DNA from: Scatosoma sp045656625
Lineage (GTDB): Bacteria > Bacillota > Clostridia > Christensenellales > Borkfalkiaceae
Assembly: GCA_045656625.1 (NCBI GenBank)
Contig: JAZORL010000142.1
Location: forward strand, 1-5,182
DNA: 5,182 nt
Direction of reading: 5' to 3'
Under the pieces are notes generated by a model. That model ran no database searches, was not told the origin of the DNA, and saw only the letters and a list, made by a program, of their open reading frames with translations. A program made the position numbers and the translations under genes. Below, one piece after another: positions 4,805 to 5,182 of this stretch. The stretch's first letter is position 1. Each line of letters starts with the position of its first letter.

Positions 4805-5182
4805 TGACTAGACACGAAAAAGCCCTTCAAAAGCTTCACGAAGGTACAGTAATCCCCGCAAATCCCCTTGCCCTTGACGAGAATCGACAATTCGATGAAA
4901 AGCGTCAACGTGCGGTTGTTCGCTATTACCTCGATGCAGGCGTCGGCGGTCTTGCCGTGGCTGTGCATACCACGCAGTTCGAAATCCGCGACCCTAAACA
5001 CAATTTACTGGAAAAAGTCCTGAAAGTCGCCAAGGAAGAAACAACAAAATTCGAAGAAAAAACAGGCGAAACCATCGTTATGGTAGCAGGCGCATGCGGA
5101 CCGAAAGAACAAGCCGTTCAAGAAGCGGAACTCGCCAAAAGCCTCGGTTACGACGCTGTGCTTCTTTCTCCCGGCGGACTCA
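4804..5182 (+). CDS. Dihydrodipicolinate synthase/NAL-superfamily protein, N-terminal part (runs off right edge)
   Basis: This frame is open from an ATG at 4804 to the window edge and gives 126 residues of a protein normally of about 290-330. The start EGTVIPANPLALDENRQFDEKRQRAVVRYY (13-42) and AGVGGLAVAVHTTQFEIRD (45-63) fit the first strands of a DapA/NanA-type (beta/alpha)8 class I aldolase. The Thr pair (T56, T57) is in the position of the Thr44/Thr45 pair of DapA, but the usual GTTGE reads HTTQF. VAGACGPKEQAVQEAELAKSLGYDAVLLSPGG (94-125) fits the next strands. The Schiff-base lysine and catalytic tyrosine are outside the window. Superfamily members cleave or condense 2-keto acids such as pyruvate. 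The ATG overlaps the epimerase stop (TAATG), suggesting coupled translation, with AGGAAAGG (4787-4794) as the ribosome site. It is probably not the lysine-biosynthesis DapA, given its context and motif. Confidence 0.88.
   Translation, partial: MTRHEKALQKLHEGTVIPANPLALDENRQFDEKRQRAVVRYYLDAGVGGLAVAVHTTQFEIRDPKHNLLEKVLKVAKEETTKFEEKTGETIVMVAGACGPKEQAVQEAELAKSLGYDAVLLSPGGL

Overview
The window looks like a carbohydrate or amide catabolic locus from a bacterium, most likely a Bacillota (Clostridia-like) anaerobe. The reasons are strong AGGAGG-type ribosome sites, near-consensus TTGACA/TATAAT promoters, A+T-rich intergenic DNA around moderately A+T-rich genes, and a GH94 sugar phosphorylase of the kind common in gut and rumen clostridia. 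The taxonomic call is inference. No rRNA, tRNA, CRISPR array, insertion sequence or phage gene was seen.

Layout. Minus strand, reading leftwards from about 1480: a Gfo/Idh/MocA oxidoreductase (1438-491), then a separately promoted GH94 glycoside phosphorylase whose first 119 residues are in the window (358-1, running off the left edge). Plus strand, reading rightwards from about 1770: a TetR-family regulator (1798-2418), an M20-family amidohydrolase (2487-3770), an extended-SDR NAD-dependent epimerase/dehydratase-like protein (3785-4804), and a dihydrodipicolinate synthase/N-acetylneuraminate lyase superfamily protein that runs off the right edge (4804-5182). The last three are tightly packed (14-bp gap, then a TAATG overlap) and form an operon.

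The roughly 330-bp divergent control region (1465-1797) has the most structure. It is an imperfect tandem duplication. Each copy carries a leftward promoter (TTGCNN, 17 bp, TATRAT), a TAGTTACTA palindrome at the predicted leftward start site, and a rightward TTGACA/TAAAAT promoter. The same core recurs as TAGTTACTT directly against the -10 element before the M20 gene. A degenerate third relative of the leftward promoter, with a 13-bp exact match, lies upstream of the GH94 gene. The simplest reading is that the TetR protein represses the Gfo/Idh gene and the M20-SDR-aldolase operon through this operator, and perhaps once or still touches the GH94 gene.

Working together (inference): M20 would remove an acyl or aminoacyl group, the SDR-fold and Gfo/Idh proteins would do NAD(P)-linked redox or epimerisation on a sugar or sugar acid, and the aldolase-fold enzyme would cleave or condense a 2-keto acid. 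I do not recognise this combination as a named pathway. The SDR protein lacks the usual catalytic lysine, and the aldolase-fold protein has an altered GTTGE motif, so the chemistry may not be standard.
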